Source: Arcobacter porcinus
GTDB taxonomy: Bacteria; Campylobacterota; Campylobacteria; Campylobacterales; Arcobacteraceae
Length of the DNA: 64,000 bases
Direction of reading: 5' to 3'
Assembly: GCF_004299785.2 (NCBI RefSeq)
Contig: NZ_CP036246.2
Location: forward strand, 1,426,001-1,490,000
Both the position numbers and the translations under genes were made by a program. Under the pieces are notes generated by a model that did no database searches, was not told the origin of the DNA, and worked only from the letters and a program-made list of their open reading frames with translations. Positions 29,359-39,373 of this stretch are shown here, one piece after another. The first letter of the stretch is position 1. Each line of letters starts with the position of its first letter.

Positions 29359-30355
29359 CAATATAAATTTTAATAAAAAAACAATTTTAATAACTGGTGG
29401 AGCTGGTTTTATAGGTTCAAACTTGGCATTTTATTTTCAAAAAAATTATCCAGAAGCAAAAATTGTAGTTTTGGATTGTTTTAGAAGTGGTGAAACTTTT
29501 TCTAATGGAAATTTAAAAAGCTTTGGACACTTTAAAAATTTAATTGGCTTTAATGGAGTTGTGATAAGTGGTGATATAAATGATAAAAAACTTCTAAAAT
29601 CTTTAGAAAATGATTATAGATTTGATTATATTTTTCATCAAGCAGCTATATCTGATACAACTGCACTTGAACAAGATATTATGATAAAAACAAATGTAAA
29701 TGCTTATGAAGATCTATTAAAAATTGCAATTAAACATAAAGCAAATATGATTTATGCTTCAAGTGCCGCTACTTATGGAGATAGTGATAGATTTGAAGTT
29801 GGATTTGAAAAACCAAACAATGTTTATGGATTTTCAAAAGTTATGATGGATAATATTACATATGAGTATTTAAAACAAGATTTACCAATCTCTATTGTAG
29901 GGCTTAAATATTTTAATGTTTATGGTTCAAAAGAGTTCTTCAAAAATAAAACTGCTTCAATGGTAGTTCAATTTGGACATCAAATTTTAAAAGGAGAAAC
30001 TCCAAAACTTTTTGAAGGAAGTGATAAAATATTAAGAGATTTTATCTATATAGAAGATATTATTCAAGCAAATATAAAAGCAACAAAACCAAAAAAATCT
30101 GGTGTTTATAATGTTGGAACTGGAAAAGCTAGAAGTTTTGAAGATATTGTAAATATTCTACAAAAAAATTTAGAAATAGATAATGGTAAAAACTATATTC
30201 CAAATCCATTTATTGGTTCTTACCAATTTTTTACTGAAGCAAATATAGAAACTACTAAAAAATTCTTAAATTATGAACCAAGATTTTCTCTTGAAGATGG
30301 AATAAAAGATTATATACCTGAAATTAAAAGATTATTTACAGAAGAGATAAAATGA
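29348..30355 (+). CDS. hldD: ADP-glyceromanno-heptose 6-epimerase
   Basis: This is a 335-aa short-chain dehydrogenase-like enzyme that inverts C6 of ADP-heptose. It has Gly-Gly-Ala-Gly-Phe-Ile-Gly-Ser-Asn at the N-terminus and the Tyr-Gly-Phe-Ser-Lys catalytic pair, with Phe-Asn-Val-Tyr-Gly after it. The start lies in the 3' end of gmhB with AAGGAAA upstream; the end overlaps hldE by four bases. Confidence 0.94.
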   Translation: MKYNNINFNKKTILITGGAGFIGSNLAFYFQKNYPEAKIVVLDCFRSGETFSNGNLKSFGHFKNLIGFNGVVISGDINDKKLLKSLENDYRFDYIFHQAAISDTTALEQDIMIKTNVNAYEDLLKIAIKHKANMIYASSAATYGDSDRFEVGFEKPNNVYGFSKVMMDNITYEYLKQDLPISIVGLKYFNVYGSKEFFKNKTASMVVQFGHQILKGETPKLFEGSDKILRDFIYIEDIIQANIKATKPKKSGVYNVGTGKARSFEDIVNILQKNLEIDNGKNYIPNPFIGSYQFFTEANIETTKKFLNYEPRFSLEDGIKDYIPEIKRLFTEEIK

Positions 30356-31788
30356 TAGATATAAGTAAAAAGCCAAATATACTTGTAGTTGGTGATTTGA
30401 TGATAGATCACTATTTATGGGGATCTTGCGATAGAATTTCACCTGAAGCACCTGTTCAAGTTGTAAATGTAAAAAAAGAGAGTGCAACTTTAGGTGGAGC
30501 TGGAAATGTTATAAATAATCTTGTTGCTTTAGGAAGCAAAGTTGAAGTAATTAGTGTAATTGGTGATGATAGTGTTGCAAATGAACTAAAAATTCTTTTA
30601 GAAAAAATTGGTGTAAATTCTAATAATCTAGTAATAGAAGAAAATAGAAAAACTTCTAAAAAAAGCCGACTTATGGCATCAAATCAACAAGTTTTAAGAT
30701 ACGATAGCGAAAGTGTTGAAAATATAAGTGATGAAAGTTCTAAAAAAATTTTAGAAGCAATATCAAAAAATATAAAATCCTATGATGCAATTATTTTATC
30801 TGATTATAAAAAAGGTGTTTTAACCGACTCTTTAACTCAAAATATAATTAAAATTGCAAATGAAAATAGTATTAAAGTTTTAGCAGATCCAAAAGGAAAA
30901 GATTTTTCTAAATATAAAGGTGCTTATACTTTAACTCCAAATAAAAAAGAGGCAATTGAAGCTACAAATATTGATATCAAAGATGAAAACTCTTTGATTG
31001 AAGCTTTAAAAAATTTAAAAGAAAAGTGTGATTTAGATGTTTCACTTATAACTTTAAGCGAACAAGGAATTGCAATATTCGATGAAAAACTTTTTACAAG
31101 TCCAACTGTTGCAAGAGAAGTTTTTGATGTAACAGGAGCTGGAGATACGGTTATTGCATCTATTACTTTTGCTCTTTCTTGCGGACTTGATATTAAAAAA
31201 GCTCTATATTTTGCAAATTTAGCAGCAGGAGTTGTTGTAGGAAAAATTGGTAGTGCAACTGCATCTTTAGATGAAATCTATGAATATGAATCAAGTTTAA
31301 ATAAATCAAGTTCATCAAGCCATATAAAAACTTTTGAAGAGATAGAAAAACTTGCACTTAAGTTTCATAGTCAAGGTAAAAAAGTTGTTTTTACAAATGG
31401 TTGCTTTGATATTCTTCATGTTGGGCATGTAAAATATCTTCAAGAAGCAAAAAGTTATGGCGATATTTTAATTTTAGGATTAAATGCAGATAGTAGTGTA
31501 AAAAAACTAAAAGGAGATTCACGACCAATAAATAATCAAGAAGATAGAGCATATATTTTAGCTTCACTTGAAAGTGTTGATTATGTGGTAATATTTGAAG
31601 AAGAGACACCTTATGAATTAATTAAATTAATTCGTCCTCATATTTTGGTAAAAGGTGGAGATTATGAAGGTAAAGATGTTGTTGGGCAAGATATAGCAGA
31701 TGAGTTAAAACTTGTTCAATTTGTAGATGGAAAAAGCACAACAAATACTATAAAAAGGATAGAAGAAAATGCAAAATGCAATAATTAA
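30352..31788 (+). CDS. hldE: Bifunctional heptose 7-phosphate kinase / heptose 1-phosphate adenylyltransferase
   Basis: This is a 478-aa two-domain enzyme. Residues 1-about 315 are a ribokinase-fold kinase with Gly-Gly-Ala-Gly-Asn-Val near 50 and Asp-Val-Thr-Gly-Ala-Gly-Asp-Thr near 260. Residues about 340-478 are a cytidylyltransferase-like domain with [13 protein letters not shown]. Together they do two steps of ADP-heptose synthesis. It overlaps hldD (ATGA) and gmhA (20 bp). Confidence 0.95.
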   Translation: MIDISKKPNILVVGDLMIDHYLWGSCDRISPEAPVQVVNVKKESATLGGAGNVINNLVALGSKVEVISVIGDDSVANELKILLEKIGVNSNNLVIEENRKTSKKSRLMASNQQVLRYDSESVENISDESSKKILEAISKNIKSYDAIILSDYKKGVLTDSLTQNIIKIANENSIKVLADPKGKDFSKYKGAYTLTPNKKEAIEATNIDIKDENSLIEALKNLKEKCDLDVSLITLSEQGIAIFDEKLFTSPTVAREVFDVTGAGDTVIASITFALSCGLDIKKALYFANLAAGVVVGKIGSATASLDEIYEYESSLNKSSSSSHIKTFEEIEKLALKFHSQGKKVVFTNGCFDILHVGHVKYLQEAKSYGDILILGLNADSSVKKLKGDSRPINNQEDRAYILASLESVDYVVIFEEETPYELIKLIRPHILVKGGDYEGKDVVGQDIADELKLVQFVDGKSTTNTIKRIEENAKCNN

Positions 31789-32335
31789 AGAGTTTTTAGC
31801 TCACCAAGAAACAATAGCAAAAGTAATAGAAACTATGCAAGAACCTCTTTTAGAAGCATCGAAACTTGCAGTTGAAACACTAAGAAATGGTAATAAAATT
31901 TTACTTTGTGGAAATGGTGGAAGTGCAGCTGATGCACAACATATTGCTGCTGAATTAACAGGAAGATATAAAACTGAAAGAAAAGGTCTACCTGGAATTG
32001 CTCTTACAACTGATACAAGTGCAATAACTGCTATTGGAAATGATTATGGTTATGATAGAGTTTTTGATAGACAAGTTGAAGCTTTAGCAAATAAAGGTGA
32101 TTTACTTATAGGTATTTCAACTTCTGGAAACTCAAAAAATGTTTTAAATGCTTTAGAAGTAGCAAAAAAAATGGGTTGTAAAACTTTGGGATTAACAGGA
32201 AGAGATGGTGGAGCTATGAATGAGCTTTGTGATATAAATTTAGTTGTACCTTCAAATGATACACCAAGAATCCAAGAGATGCATATACTTTTTGCACATA
32301 CAATTTGTCAAATTATTGACAATGAGTTAAGCTAA
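31769..32335 (+). CDS. gmhA: Sedoheptulose 7-phosphate isomerase
   Basis: This is a 188-aa SIS-domain enzyme, the first step from sedoheptulose 7-phosphate to ADP-heptose. It has [13 protein letters not shown] and Gly-Ile-Ser-Thr-Ser-Gly-Asn-Ser. AAAAGGAT lies before the ATG inside hldE. With the three upstream genes it completes the ADP-heptose pathway. Confidence 0.95.
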   Translation: MQNAIIKEFLAHQETIAKVIETMQEPLLEASKLAVETLRNGNKILLCGNGGSAADAQHIAAELTGRYKTERKGLPGIALTTDTSAITAIGNDYGYDRVFDRQVEALANKGDLLIGISTSGNSKNVLNALEVAKKMGCKTLGLTGRDGGAMNELCDINLVVPSNDTPRIQEMHILFAHTICQIIDNELS

Positions 32336-32447
32336 ATTGTAATCGTTTTGTAATAGTGTAGAGCTATTATTACTCTACCTATTCTATAAGGGTTATTTGA
32401 TTTTATATCATTTAGCTCGCTTTTTTTATCTATATTCAGGGAAATTT

Positions 32448-34346
32448 ATGAAATTTATTTTTGAACTTCTAAAAACTTACTTACTTTTTGTTGCTCTTTT
32501 TCTTTTAGGAAGAGTTGCTTTATATCTAATCTACTTTGATAGATTTAGTGAAATTGCATTTGAACAAACACTTCTTACTTTTATTTATGGTTTAAGAATG
32601 GATACAATTGCGATATCAATAATACTTGTAATTCCAACTATTATTTTAGCTATTTCTCCTAAAAATATATCTGGCTTTTCTTCAAAGCTTGTATCATATT
32701 TTATTTTAACATTTTTAGTTTTAGCAATATTTATAGAGTGTGCAACTTTCCCATTTTTTGCAGAGTATGACTTAAGACCAAATTATCTGTTTATAGAGTA
32801 TTTAGAATACCCAAAAGAAGTTAGTAGTTTACTATTTAAAGATTATAAACTTGATATTATTTTTGCTACTATCTTAATTTTTATTTGTATAAAAATTTAT
32901 CTAAAATCAAATTTTATAAACTTCTCAAAAGTATTTGAAAGTAATTATAAAACAAGATTACTTCTACTTTTACCTCTTTTATTAATATTATTTATTGGAA
33001 TTCGTTCATCTTTTGCACATAGAGGTGCAAATATTTCTGATGCTCTATATAGTAAAAATAGAGTTCTAAATGAAATTACAAAAAACTCTTTACACTCTTT
33101 AGGTTATGCATATTATTCAAACAAAAAATCAGAAAGCAATATTTCAAAATATGGAAAAATTGATTTAAAAACTGCATATGCACTAGCCTCAAATGCTTTA
33201 GGTATAAAGTTTGAAGATGAACTAAGACCATTTTATAGAGAAGTTAAAACAATAAACAAAGAAGCCAAGCCAAAAAACTTAGTAATTATCATAGAAGAGA
33301 GTTTAGGTGCACAATTTACAGGTTTTATTGGTGGAACAAATCTTACTCCTAATCTTGATAAATTAGCAAATAATCATATATCATTTACAAATCTTTACTC
33401 AAATGGTACAAGAAGCATAAGAGGTTTAGCAGCTCTTTCTAGCGGAACTTTACCAATAGCAGGAAATGGTATATTAAAAAGAAATAAATCACAAAATGAC
33501 TTTTTCACAGTTGCATCTCTTTTAAAACCTTTTGATTATAAATCTAGTTTTATTTATGGTGGTGAAGCTAGGTTTGATAATATGAGATCTTGGTATTTAG
33601 GAAATGGTTTTGATACTGTTATTGAAGAAAAAGATTATAAAGACTCAATTTTTAAAAGTACTTGGGGAGTTAGTGATGAAGATTTAATGATAAAAGCAAA
33701 TGATACTTTTAAAGAACATTTTATAAAAAATGAAAAGTTTGTAAGTGTTGTATTTACATCTTCAAATCATATGCCATTTGAACTTCCTGATGGAAAAATA
33801 GAATTTGAAAAAAATATTCCAAGAAATAGTGTTGAGAATGCTATTAAATATGCTGATTTTGCTATTGGAAGATTTTTTGAATTGGCAAAAGAGGAAGAGT
33901 ATTATAAAAATACTATTTTTGTAGTAGTTGCTGATCATAATGTAAGAGTTTATGGAGATGAAATTGTTCCTATTGATATGTTTCAAATTCCAGCTGCAAT
34001 TATTGCAGAAGGTGTAAAATCTCAAGTATTTACTAAATTAAGTTCTCAATCTGATATTTTGGCAACAGCTCTTGACCTTTTAGGACTTGATTTATCTTAT
34101 CCAATTTTAGGGAATTCAATATTTAAAGATAATAAACAAGAGATAAATCTTATGCTTTTTGATGAAACTTTTGCATATAGAAAAGGTAATAAAGTAGCCA
34201 TTTTAGTACCAAATTTACCTATAAGAACATATATTTATGAAGATAAAAATCTAATAGAAACTGAAGAGGATTTTTTATTAGAGCAAGAGGGATTAGCTCT
34301 TATATATGTACTTGATGATATGTATAACAACAAATCATACAAATAG
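32448..34346 (+). CDS. LtaS/OpgB-like membrane transferase of the alkaline phosphatase superfamily
   Basis: This is a 632-aa protein with five N-terminal membrane helices (to about 210) and a periplasmic sulfatase-fold domain. Metal and active-site motifs are Val-Ile-Ile-Glu-Glu-Ser, then Asn-Gly-Thr-Arg-Ser-Ile-Arg-Gly with the likely Thr nucleophile, and Val-Ala-Asp-His-Asn near 505. Relatives move phosphoglycerol or phosphoethanolamine from phospholipids to envelope glycans or lipid A. ATG 32448 (AGGGA upstream) is chosen over 32397. It follows the heptose operon after 112 bp; a small hairpin (32358-32378) lies in the gap. Substrate unknown. Confidence 0.8.
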   Translation: MKFIFELLKTYLLFVALFLLGRVALYLIYFDRFSEIAFEQTLLTFIYGLRMDTIAISIILVIPTIILAISPKNISGFSSKLVSYFILTFLVLAIFIECATFPFFAEYDLRPNYLFIEYLEYPKEVSSLLFKDYKLDIIFATILIFICIKIYLKSNFINFSKVFESNYKTRLLLLLPLLLILFIGIRSSFAHRGANISDALYSKNRVLNEITKNSLHSLGYAYYSNKKSESNISKYGKIDLKTAYALASNALGIKFEDELRPFYREVKTINKEAKPKNLVIIIEESLGAQFTGFIGGTNLTPNLDKLANNHISFTNLYSNGTRSIRGLAALSSGTLPIAGNGILKRNKSQNDFFTVASLLKPFDYKSSFIYGGEARFDNMRSWYLGNGFDTVIEEKDYKDSIFKSTWGVSDEDLMIKANDTFKEHFIKNEKFVSVVFTSSNHMPFELPDGKIEFEKNIPRNSVENAIKYADFAIGRFFELAKEEEYYKNTIFVVVADHNVRVYGDEIVPIDMFQIPAAIIAEGVKSQVFTKLSSQSDILATALDLLGLDLSYPILGNSIFKDNKQEINLMLFDETFAYRKGNKVAILVPNLPIRTYIYEDKNLIETEEDFLLEQEGLALIYVLDDMYNNKSYK

Positions 34347-34351
34347 AAGTT

Positions 34352-35290
34352 CTAAAACTTCTTAATCTCTTTTAAAACATCATTAGCAGTAATAAGTTTC
34401 ATACAGTTATGATGTTTTAAAGGACAAGCTCTTTTCATACAAGGAGCACATTCAAGATTTTTTGTAACTATTAATCCATTTGGATTGTTCCACTGGTTTG
34501 TCTCTGTAAATTTAGTAGGTCCAAAAATTGCAATAGTTTTTACTTTATATGCAGCTGCTATATGCATTGGTCCACTATCATTTGTAATAAATAGTTCAAG
34601 TCCAGCAATTTTTTCTATAAGCTCTTTTATAGAAGTTTTTCCAGCAAGATTTTGATAGTTTGTAACTCCATTTTTTATGAGTTCATTTTCTATATCTTTT
34701 GCTATATCAACTTCAGATGGTCCACCAAAAATCACAATATCGTACTTTGAGGCAAGGTTTATAGCAACTTTTGAAAACTCTTCAGGATACCATCTTTTTG
34801 CACTTCCATAAGTTGCTCCTGGATTTATACCAAGTGTTGCTTTATCATACTTAAATGCTTCAAAATATAGTTTTAAATCCCCTACTTTATTATTAAGATT
34901 CAAAAACTTATTTATAAAATCATTATATCTAATTGCAAGATGAATCTCTTTTTTTGTAAGCCTTTTGTATCCTAATTTCTTTTTTGCATTTATAAAAAAT
35001 AGTAAAAACTTTGAAGTAAAACTTCTTCTAAAAGATATTGCAATATCAAAATCACCTAAACTTTTTGCTAATTTTATGAGATTTAAATATCTATTTCCAT
35101 CTTTTTTTGTATTATCTACTATTACTTTTTCTATATTTGGATAATCTTTATAGGCTTGTGTAGATACATATGATCCAAGAAGAGTTATTTTTGCTTCTGG
35201 ATAAGATTTTATAATATTTTCTATAGCTGGAGTCGCCATAATTGCATCTCCAAGCCAAGTTGGAATCTCTATAAATATTTTTTTAATCAT
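34352..35290 (-). CDS. waaF: ADP-heptose--LOS heptosyltransferase II
   Basis: This is a 312-aa GT9 enzyme adding the second heptose to the inner core. It has an N-terminal Thr-Trp-Leu-Gly-Asp-Ala-Ile-Met-Ala-Thr-Pro loop, a Pro-Gly-Ala-x-Tyr-Gly-x-Ala-Lys-Arg-Trp nucleotide-binding segment, Asn-Asp-Ser-Gly-Pro-Met-His-x-Ala and the Cys-rich Cys-x-x-Cys-x-x-x-x-Cys-Pro end typical of WaaF. It is the last gene of the long minus run and converges with the LtaS-like gene (5-bp gap). Overlaps the fusion gene by 8 bp. Confidence 0.93.
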   Translation of the reverse strand: MIKKIFIEIPTWLGDAIMATPAIENIIKSYPEAKITLLGSYVSTQAYKDYPNIEKVIVDNTKKDGNRYLNLIKLAKSLGDFDIAISFRRSFTSKFLLFFINAKKKLGYKRLTKKEIHLAIRYNDFINKFLNLNNKVGDLKLYFEAFKYDKATLGINPGATYGSAKRWYPEEFSKVAINLASKYDIVIFGGPSEVDIAKDIENELIKNGVTNYQNLAGKTSIKELIEKIAGLELFITNDSGPMHIAAAYKVKTIAIFGPTKFTETNQWNNPNGLIVTKNLECAPCMKRACPLKHHNCMKLITANDVLKEIKKF

Positions 35291-36932
35291 TTCCTAAAAG
35301 TTCCTTCAAAGCATAAAATTGTGGATATTTTTCTATTTTTCCATCCCTATTATCAACCAAACCATAACCAGGTGCGATTAGTTGATGCCAGTAAACTCTT
35401 TTTATTTTTTTAGAATTTCTTGAAATATTAAAATAATCAATCATATATTTTGTATACTCTTCATTTGTCACACACTCTTTTTCACTTGTAGGTGCATAAG
35501 GTGCTGTATTTTTTATTGGCCAGTTTGTTTCAGTTATATAAATATCATCACTTAAAGTTTTTGGACTTAATTTAACCAAAGAAAAAAGCATATCAATCTT
35601 ATTTTTCAGATCAAATATTCCATATTGTTTATTTTGTGGAGCTCCTCTTCTATCTACATAAAGAAGTGCTGAAGTTATATCATATTTTATTTTTTTCATA
35701 TTGAACATAGCTCTTGCATTATAATAGTACTCAAAATCTATAACTGATGGTCCAAGAAGTTTTATATTTGGAAATTTTTCATCTCTTATTTTCTGTGCTT
35801 CCATAAAAAAAGGAATATAATCCTCTTTTATACTAAAAAAACTCCATTTTAGTCTATTTATTGTTGTTCCTATTTGAAACTCATCTGAAATACCTTCAAA
35901 GTTTGTGAATATTTCTTCTAAATTATTTTTTAATATATCTATATTTTCAATATTTTCTCTATCTTGAATAATATTTATTAGAATATTCTTTTTTGAATTT
36001 ATATTAAAACTATTTGCAAAATTAACATAAGATTTTAAATTCTTTATATCAAATAGAGGTACTCTTATAATAAGATTTTTAACCCCTAACTCTTCTATTA
36101 AGTCTTGCTGTATATTTTGTCCATCATCTTTATCTAAATTTACTCCAAGACCTATTAAATCTTTATAACTTGTTTGAATTTTTCCTTTAAAAAACTTCAT
36201 AAAAAGCACTGAAATTGGCAAAATAAATAAAGAAGTAAAAAGCATTTTAATATTATCATTTAAATGGTATTTTCTAACTCTTTTTTTAAACTCTCTATTC
36301 TTTATAACTTCAGGCTGATCAGAGTATTTATCCCAAGCAAGAAGATTATCGTAGTGAATATCTGCTTCATTAAAAAACATCTTTTTAGCTTTTTCCCATT
36401 GTTGTTTAGTTTTTCTTTTAGCTAAAAATTTAAAAGCTAATCTAATATGAAATTTACAATCTATTTTATATCTTCCACCTAAACCATCAATGACAACCAT
36501 TTTATATCTATTTTTTTCATACTCTTGAAGTAGTACATTATATAAACTAACATCCACAAACAATATATTATTCTCAAACAAATATATTCTAAGTTCTTTT
36601 CCTAATTCCTCAAAATGTTCTTTTGATATAATTTTTTTTTGAAGAGCCTCTTTTACAGTAAGAGATTTCGTTCCATCATAATTAAATATTTTCTCAAAAA
36701 CTAAACCTTCACCTAAGTTTGTATTAACTTTTCCATAAAATTTAGTTATATGCTCATAAGATATATTTTTATTTTTTAAATATTTAAAATAACTATATTC
36801 TAATTCATTTTGGCTATTATTCCCACATGAAATTTTAATAATCTTAGAATCATCACTTGGATGGTCATATACTCTTCTTAAACCACCTTCTCCATAAAAT
36901 ATATCTTTTTCTAAAAAAATCATATCTTTCAT
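35283..36932 (-). CDS. Fusion of a YrbL-type kinase-like domain and a glycosidase-like TIM barrel
   Basis: This is a 549-aa protein. Residues 1-205 resemble YrbL (PhoP-regulated, kinase fold): a Gly-Glu-Gly-Gly-x-Arg-Arg-Val-Tyr-x-His-Pro loop, a Lys in Ile-Ile-Lys-Ile, a catalytic Asp127-x-x-x-x-Asn132 and Asp149-Gly. A hydrophobic stretch at 229-247 may be a membrane anchor. Residues about 255-549 resemble clan GH-A glycosidases: Ile-Thr-Glu468-Thr-Asn-Trp-Pro is a plausible nucleophile strand, but at the usual Asn-Glu acid/base site I see Thr-Thr-Ile-Asn, so activity is uncertain. It sits between EptA-like and waaF genes, so a LOS phosphorylation or trimming role is likely. A single continuous frame, no sign of sequencing error. 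Confidence 0.7.
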   Translation of the reverse strand: MKDMIFLEKDIFYGEGGLRRVYDHPSDDSKIIKISCGNNSQNELEYSYFKYLKNKNISYEHITKFYGKVNTNLGEGLVFEKIFNYDGTKSLTVKEALQKKIISKEHFEELGKELRIYLFENNILFVDVSLYNVLLQEYEKNRYKMVVIDGLGGRYKIDCKFHIRLAFKFLAKRKTKQQWEKAKKMFFNEADIHYDNLLAWDKYSDQPEVIKNREFKKRVRKYHLNDNIKMLFTSLFILPISVLFMKFFKGKIQTSYKDLIGLGVNLDKDDGQNIQQDLIEELGVKNLIIRVPLFDIKNLKSYVNFANSFNINSKKNILINIIQDRENIENIDILKNNLEEIFTNFEGISDEFQIGTTINRLKWSFFSIKEDYIPFFMEAQKIRDEKFPNIKLLGPSVIDFEYYYNARAMFNMKKIKYDITSALLYVDRRGAPQNKQYGIFDLKNKIDMLFSLVKLSPKTLSDDIYITETNWPIKNTAPYAPTSEKECVTNEEYTKYMIDYFNISRNSKKIKRVYWHQLIAPGYGLVDNRDGKIEKYPQFYALKELLGND

Positions 36933-36956
36933 AATTCACCTCTAATTTTCTATATA

Positions 36957-38633
36957 CTATTTATCTCTAAAAGTAAATTTCTTTTTTTTCTTTTCTTTCA
37001 TCATATTTTTTTGTTCTATATTATTATTTTCATCAAAATAAAGTTGTATATATCCACCTATACCTGTTAAATCATTACCAGTCACAAAATAGTCTTCTTT
37101 TTTATTAAATTTATTATAAGAAGATTTATATCCTAAAATATTTGCAATTAAATGAGAAATTTGATAATGAGAAATGTATTCAAATTCTTCAAAATGGCTT
37201 GAATAATTTTTTTTCGTATTTAAAGAATATAAAAAAAATGGAACTTTATATACTGAACTATTTTCCAGTATTCCATGTCCACTCCTGTTTTTATCTTCTA
37301 AACTTGTTGCATGATCTGAAGTAAAAATTATATACGTTGGTTTTTCTGATTTCTTTTCTATTTTCTGAATTAATTTTTCTATCACACTATCTGTATATGC
37401 TATACTATTTATATAGTCTATAATATATTCATCTTTCCCTATAGAGTTTTCTTTATTAAAAGGTCTGAAGTCAGTAGGAATAAAATTTAAATATGGAGTA
37501 TGTGAAGCTCTAAAATTCAAAACTAAAAAATTATTTTTTGTAAAGTCGACAGCATTTATTCTCTCTAATAATGTTTCATCTAATGCTGATTTACTAACAT
37601 CATTTGTATATGACGTACCATCTTCTAAAATATCTATATTTTTTGTACATAAAAAGTTTTTTATCTCTTTTAATTGTTCTCTAGCTTGTGAACTATAGAA
37701 ATATGTATTAAATCCATTGTTTTTTGCCATTTTAAATAAACAAGTATTATGTGAAAATATCTGAGGTGTACTATCTGGTTTTTCTAACATATTAAAAAAA
37801 CTTGGAATTGAAACACTTGTCATAACACCAGAAGATATTGCTTTTTTATATATAAAATTTCTATCTTCTTTTTTATTGTCTAAAAAAGGTGTTGTTTTTA
37901 AATCATAACCATATAAAGACATAAAATCTCTATGTGATGATTCTCCCATAATAACAATCAAATTTATATTTGGGTTTTTCTCAATAATATCTGGTGTATC
38001 AACTATCTCTTGTTCTAATCCACTTTTTCCTGAAATTTTTTTTGGTATTACATTACCAAAAAGATTTGATAATGTAGTAATTGTATTTGCTACTGGACTA
38101 TACTCATAATTTGGATTGCTCCATTTTCCATAATCATCATTTATATATATTCTAATTGGTAAAAAGATCAAAAATATCAAGATAATATATCCTAAATATT
38201 GTATCTTTATTCTTCTTGAATTAAATCTTTTTATAAAAAAGAAACTTAATAAAAATAGAACTATAACAAGAAGTAAAGGAAAAAATGAAAGATGTATTAC
38301 AGAAGAAAAAGTAAGATATGTTTCTTTGAATTCAACAAAAAACAATAAGTACTCTGTAGGAAAAATCCAAGTACCATAATAAGAAAAGTGAACAAATTGG
38401 AACCATGTAAAAAGTGACATTAAAAAATAAGAACTTATAATCACTCTTAAATTTACAATAGATATAACTAATAAGTGGAAAAAGAATTGCTCAGCAAATC
38501 CTCTTAAACTAATTGTTGGGATTAATATATCATTATAAATTCTATAAAATTGTTCAATAGATATAAATAATATGGATATTATTATAGCAAGAATTATATT
38601 GTATTTTATTTTCTTAAGTTTGTCATATATCAT
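36957..38633 (-). CDS. EptA/CptA-like phosphoethanolamine transferase
   Basis: This is a 558-aa protein with five membrane helices (to about 165) and a periplasmic sulfatase-fold domain. Motifs are Gly-Glu-Ser-Ser-His-Arg-Asp at 230-236 followed by Leu-Tyr-Gly-Tyr, the Thr272 nucleophile in Val-Met-Thr-Ser-Val-Ser, and Thr-Ser-Asp-His-Ala later. The family adds phosphoethanolamine to lipid A or core sugars and can alter polymyxin sensitivity. It overlaps the upstream glycosyltransferase gene by 4 bp. Tail is very Lys-rich. Acceptor not determinable. Confidence 0.85.
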   Translation of the reverse strand: MIYDKLKKIKYNIILAIIISILFISIEQFYRIYNDILIPTISLRGFAEQFFFHLLVISIVNLRVIISSYFLMSLFTWFQFVHFSYYGTWIFPTEYLLFFVEFKETYLTFSSVIHLSFFPLLLVIVLFLLSFFFIKRFNSRRIKIQYLGYIILIFLIFLPIRIYINDDYGKWSNPNYEYSPVANTITTLSNLFGNVIPKKISGKSGLEQEIVDTPDIIEKNPNINLIVIMGESSHRDFMSLYGYDLKTTPFLDNKKEDRNFIYKKAISSGVMTSVSIPSFFNMLEKPDSTPQIFSHNTCLFKMAKNNGFNTYFYSSQAREQLKEIKNFLCTKNIDILEDGTSYTNDVSKSALDETLLERINAVDFTKNNFLVLNFRASHTPYLNFIPTDFRPFNKENSIGKDEYIIDYINSIAYTDSVIEKLIQKIEKKSEKPTYIIFTSDHATSLEDKNRSGHGILENSSVYKVPFFLYSLNTKKNYSSHFEEFEYISHYQISHLIANILGYKSSYNKFNKKEDYFVTGNDLTGIGGYIQLYFDENNNIEQKNMMKEKKKKKFTFRDK

Positions 38634-39373
38634 AGATCATGATTCTCCTCATATAATTTTAAATATTTATAAAATACACCATTTGCACCAGATACACATA
38701 CCAGTAATCCTATGTATCCATCCAAGAAACCTCTCCTAAATATATAGTTTTTTATAAAAAAATATGTTGCTCTAAAAAAAGCTTTTAAAGGAGTAGATTT
38801 TTTCTTATTTTTATAATCATTTGCAAAAATAGAAGAATATTTATCTGTTTTTTGTAAAAAATCAGAAATTGAAGAGTAACTATAATGTTCTACATTCCCT
38901 TCTAAAACTTCTAGCTTTAGTCCTTCAATAATTATATCTTCATGAACCATATTATCATTTATTTTAGTCACTTTTTTATTAAACATTCTTTTTATCTTTT
39001 GACCACTCCATCCACAGTATTTTACTTGTTTTTCTTTATAATATGCATTGAAATTTAGAAGATATACAGTATCATCTTCTAATTTTTTATTTTGTAAAGT
39101 ATTTAACAATTTAGAATCTACAACTTCATCGCTATCCAAGATTAAAATCCAATCATTTTTTGCGTAACTAATAGCTTTATTCTTTGTCCAGCCAAATCCC
39201 TTGAACTCACCTTCTACTAAATTTACATTTTCAAATTCTTTTGAGTGTTTTATGGTATTATCAGTTGAGCCATTATCATAAACAACAACATCATTAAAAT
39301 CAACTAAACTTTTTAATGTTTTTTCTATTGTTTTTTCACTATTTTTCGCAATTATTACTACACTTATATTCAT
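38630..39373 (-). CDS. WaaE/KdtX-type glycosyltransferase family 2
   Basis: This 247-aa cytosolic enzyme has the GT2 start (Ile-Ser-Val-Val-Ile-Ile-Ala-Lys-Asn), Asp-Asn-Gly-Ser-Thr-Asp-Asn-Thr and a DxD-type Leu-Asp-Ser-Asp-Glu-Val. The Trp-Thr-Lys-Asn segment and the C-terminal Phe-Leu-Asp-Gly-Tyr-Ile-Gly region match the WaaE family, which adds glucose to the first heptose of the core. Start ATG has GGAT upstream. Flanked by deacetylase and EptA-like genes with 4-bp overlaps. Confidence 0.85.
   Translation of the reverse strand: MNISVVIIAKNSEKTIEKTLKSLVDFNDVVVYDNGSTDNTIKHSKEFENVNLVEGEFKGFGWTKNKAISYAKNDWILILDSDEVVDSKLLNTLQNKKLEDDTVYLLNFNAYYKEKQVKYCGWSGQKIKRMFNKKVTKINDNMVHEDIIIEGLKLEVLEGNVEHYSYSSISDFLQKTDKYSSIFANDYKNKKKSTPLKAFFRATYFFIKNYIFRRGFLDGYIGLLVCVSGANGVFYKYLKLYEENHDL

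Noticed and set aside
32358-32378. Hairpin GTAGAG/CTCTAC before the LtaS-like gene as a terminator of gmhA
   Set aside because: The stem is only 6 bp and no T-run follows; it could equally be a leader element of the next gene.
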